From: CALKYB01 sp964510575
Lineage (GTDB): Bacteria; Bdellovibrionota_C; UBA2361; SZUA-149; CALKYB01
DNA: 64,000 bases
Assembly: GCA_964510575.1 (NCBI GenBank)
Contig: CAZECN010000016.1
Location: 1 to 64,000 of the forward strand
Direction of reading: 5' to 3'
In this document: positions 62,946 to 64,000 of the stretch, piece by piece
How positions within the stretch are numbered: position 1 is the first letter of the stretch
Layout of the letters: each line of letters opens with the position of its first letter
Translations under genes and position numbers: made by a program
Notes under the pieces: model-generated
What the model saw: only the letters and a program-made list of their open reading frames with translations
Databases searched by the model: none
What the model was told of the DNA's origin: nothing

Positions 62946-64000
62946 CTAACAATTCTTATTGGCTAATGAATTAAGAATGTCCTTGGCTTTAGCCAACAGG
63001 GCGTTCTTATTGTTTAGTACTGGGTTTTCAATAACGACTTCATGAAGCTTAGATAGTGTATCTCCGAGGTCTCTCCCAGCCTCGAATCCCAAAGACATCA
63101 AGTCCTTTCCATTTACCGCTAAATTAGAAAATTTATGAACCTCTGGTTCCGCCAGTAAGGCTTCAACTCTTTGGTCAAATTCAGTGAGCTGAGCAGCCAC
63201 AATCTCTGGGTCAGTAGCACAAGAAGAAGCATCTGCTTCTTTTAACTTTCTCCATATCTCATAGTCGCCATTCAAATCTCTCAGAATGCGTCTTAAGCCC
63301 GCCTGTCCGCACTCGATAGGTCTCATATGGTGCCTAACTATGTTCGAGACTGAGGAGACTGTATCCTTATCGAATTTCAAACGCTTTAGAATTTCTTTGG
63401 CTTTTTTGGCACCTAAGCTTTCATGGCAATAAAAGTGTCGAATCGTGCTTTTGCTTTTAGTCTTAATTACTTCAGGGGAGTCAATAGAGAGAGTTTCCGG
63501 TTTTGAAATATCATGTAGAAGAGCTGAGAGTCTCAAAGGAAGTTCAGCTTGGGAGCGCTTTATTACCTCCATAGTATGCACGAAGACATCATCTTTGTGG
63601 TAGCAGTTCTGCTCAACTCCACGAAGTCTGGCGACCTCTGGCAGAACTAAACTCAATATACCGGTGTCCATTAAAAGTTGGAACGCAGGGGAGGGATCTT
63701 CTGCAACGAGAATTTTGGATAATTCATCTCGGATGCGCTCTGCGCTTACTTTCTCTATAAGTAAGGCTTTTTCACGCATAGCCTGAAATAGGAGAGGTGA
63801 AATAGTGAAGCCGTGCGTAGCACTAAATCTTGCGGCCCGAATCATTCGTAAAGGATCTTCCTCTATTCTCTGACAGGCATCACCACTGGCTTTAAGAATT
63901 CTATTGTTAAGATCGTCGCGGTAGTTGCATGGGTCTTTGAGCTCCCCACTCCAGGCACAAACAGCCAAAGAATTTAAGGTGAAATCTCTAAGGGAAAGGT
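62946..64000 (-). CDS. CCA-adding/poly(A)-polymerase-family nucleotidyltransferase with HD domain, partial
   Basis: The N-terminus lies beyond the right edge; 350 residues are visible, beginning with LRDFTLNSLA, which matches the class II motif RRDFT[IL]N[AS]LA. EEDPLRMIRAARFSA is the neck motif and LSALLHDISKPE (with a later VRHHMRP) is an HD phosphohydrolase domain. It adds CCA to tRNA or A-tails; the HD domain favours a CCA-type enzyme. The catalytic GGxxRD and DxD motifs are not in the window. Confidence 0.88.
   Translation of the reverse strand, partial: LSLRDFTLNSLAVCAWSGELKDPCNYRDDLNNRILKASGDACQRIEEDPLRMIRAARFSATHGFTISPLLFQAMREKALLIEKVSAERIRDELSKILVAEDPSPAFQLLMDTGILSLVLPEVARLRGVEQNCYHKDDVFVHTMEVIKRSQAELPLRLSALLHDISKPETLSIDSPEVIKTKSKSTIRHFYCHESLGAKKAKEILKRLKFDKDTVSSVSNIVRHHMRPIECGQAGLRRILRDLNGDYEIWRKLKEADASSCATDPEIVAAQLTEFDQRVEALLAEPEVHKFSNLAVNGKDLMSLGFEAGRDLGDTLSKLHEVVIENPVLNNKNALLAKAKDILNSLANKNC

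Overview
The window is about 43 % GC by eye and densely coded. It carries a Gram-negative chromosome segment: Tol-Pal genes, lipoproteins, MurJ, RseP, SecG and the PrkA/YeaH stress-kinase pair. Two small conserved families (47011-47619 and 49819-50109), a short EF-Ts and a Lys/Glu-extended S2 remind me of lineages formerly placed in Deltaproteobacteria (Bdellovibrionota, SAR324, Myxococcota-like). I cannot fix the phylum from this sequence. No rRNA operon, CRISPR array, transposase, integrase or prophage was seen; there is one tRNA (Leu-GAG).

Layout. 1-7 kb: yeaH (cut by the left edge) and prkA, then a YmdB-type phosphoesterase, a lone receiver protein, a membrane-tethered lysozyme-fold protein and a tandem VanZ protein. 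7-9.4 kb: a PqqD-like/methyltransferase fusion, a CBM9-like protein and a tiny lipoprotein. 9.4-23 kb: a glucose-polymer module with phosphohexomutase, glycogen debranching enzyme, glucokinase, a GH63-like glucosidase, a GT4 synthase-like enzyme, a GH57 enzyme and UDP-glucose pyrophosphorylase. Together these link free glucose, glucose-6-P, glucose-1-P and UDP-glucose to synthesis and breakdown of an alpha-glucan. 23-28.7 kb: an orphan TadE protein, a secreted glutathione peroxidase, a lipoprotein, an abundant-looking repeat/peptidoglycan-binding protein, a glutamate-synthase-like flavoprotein and a DUF4126 protein.

28.7-35.9 kb is the accessory-looking part: long intergenic stretches, unfamiliar genes with good ribosome binding sites, a decayed paralogue of the phyH tail, palindromic repeats whose stems differ by compensating changes, inverted and direct repeats around a membrane-protein gene, and an open frame with no start codon. 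This is the best place to look for something undescribed.

35.9-64 kb is conserved housekeeping: tRNA-Leu, secG, tpiA-gap, tolQRA, tolB, pal-cpoB, ribF-rluD-birA, a hybrid histidine kinase with a degenerate receiver, murJ, then the translation/lipid-precursor run rpsB-tsf-pyrH-frr-uppS-cdsA-dxr-rseP-tsaB, rho, and a CCA-adding-type nucleotidyltransferase cut by the right edge. Two very small membrane-protein genes (29078-29191 and 61864-61974) have good Shine-Dalgarno sites and following hairpins.
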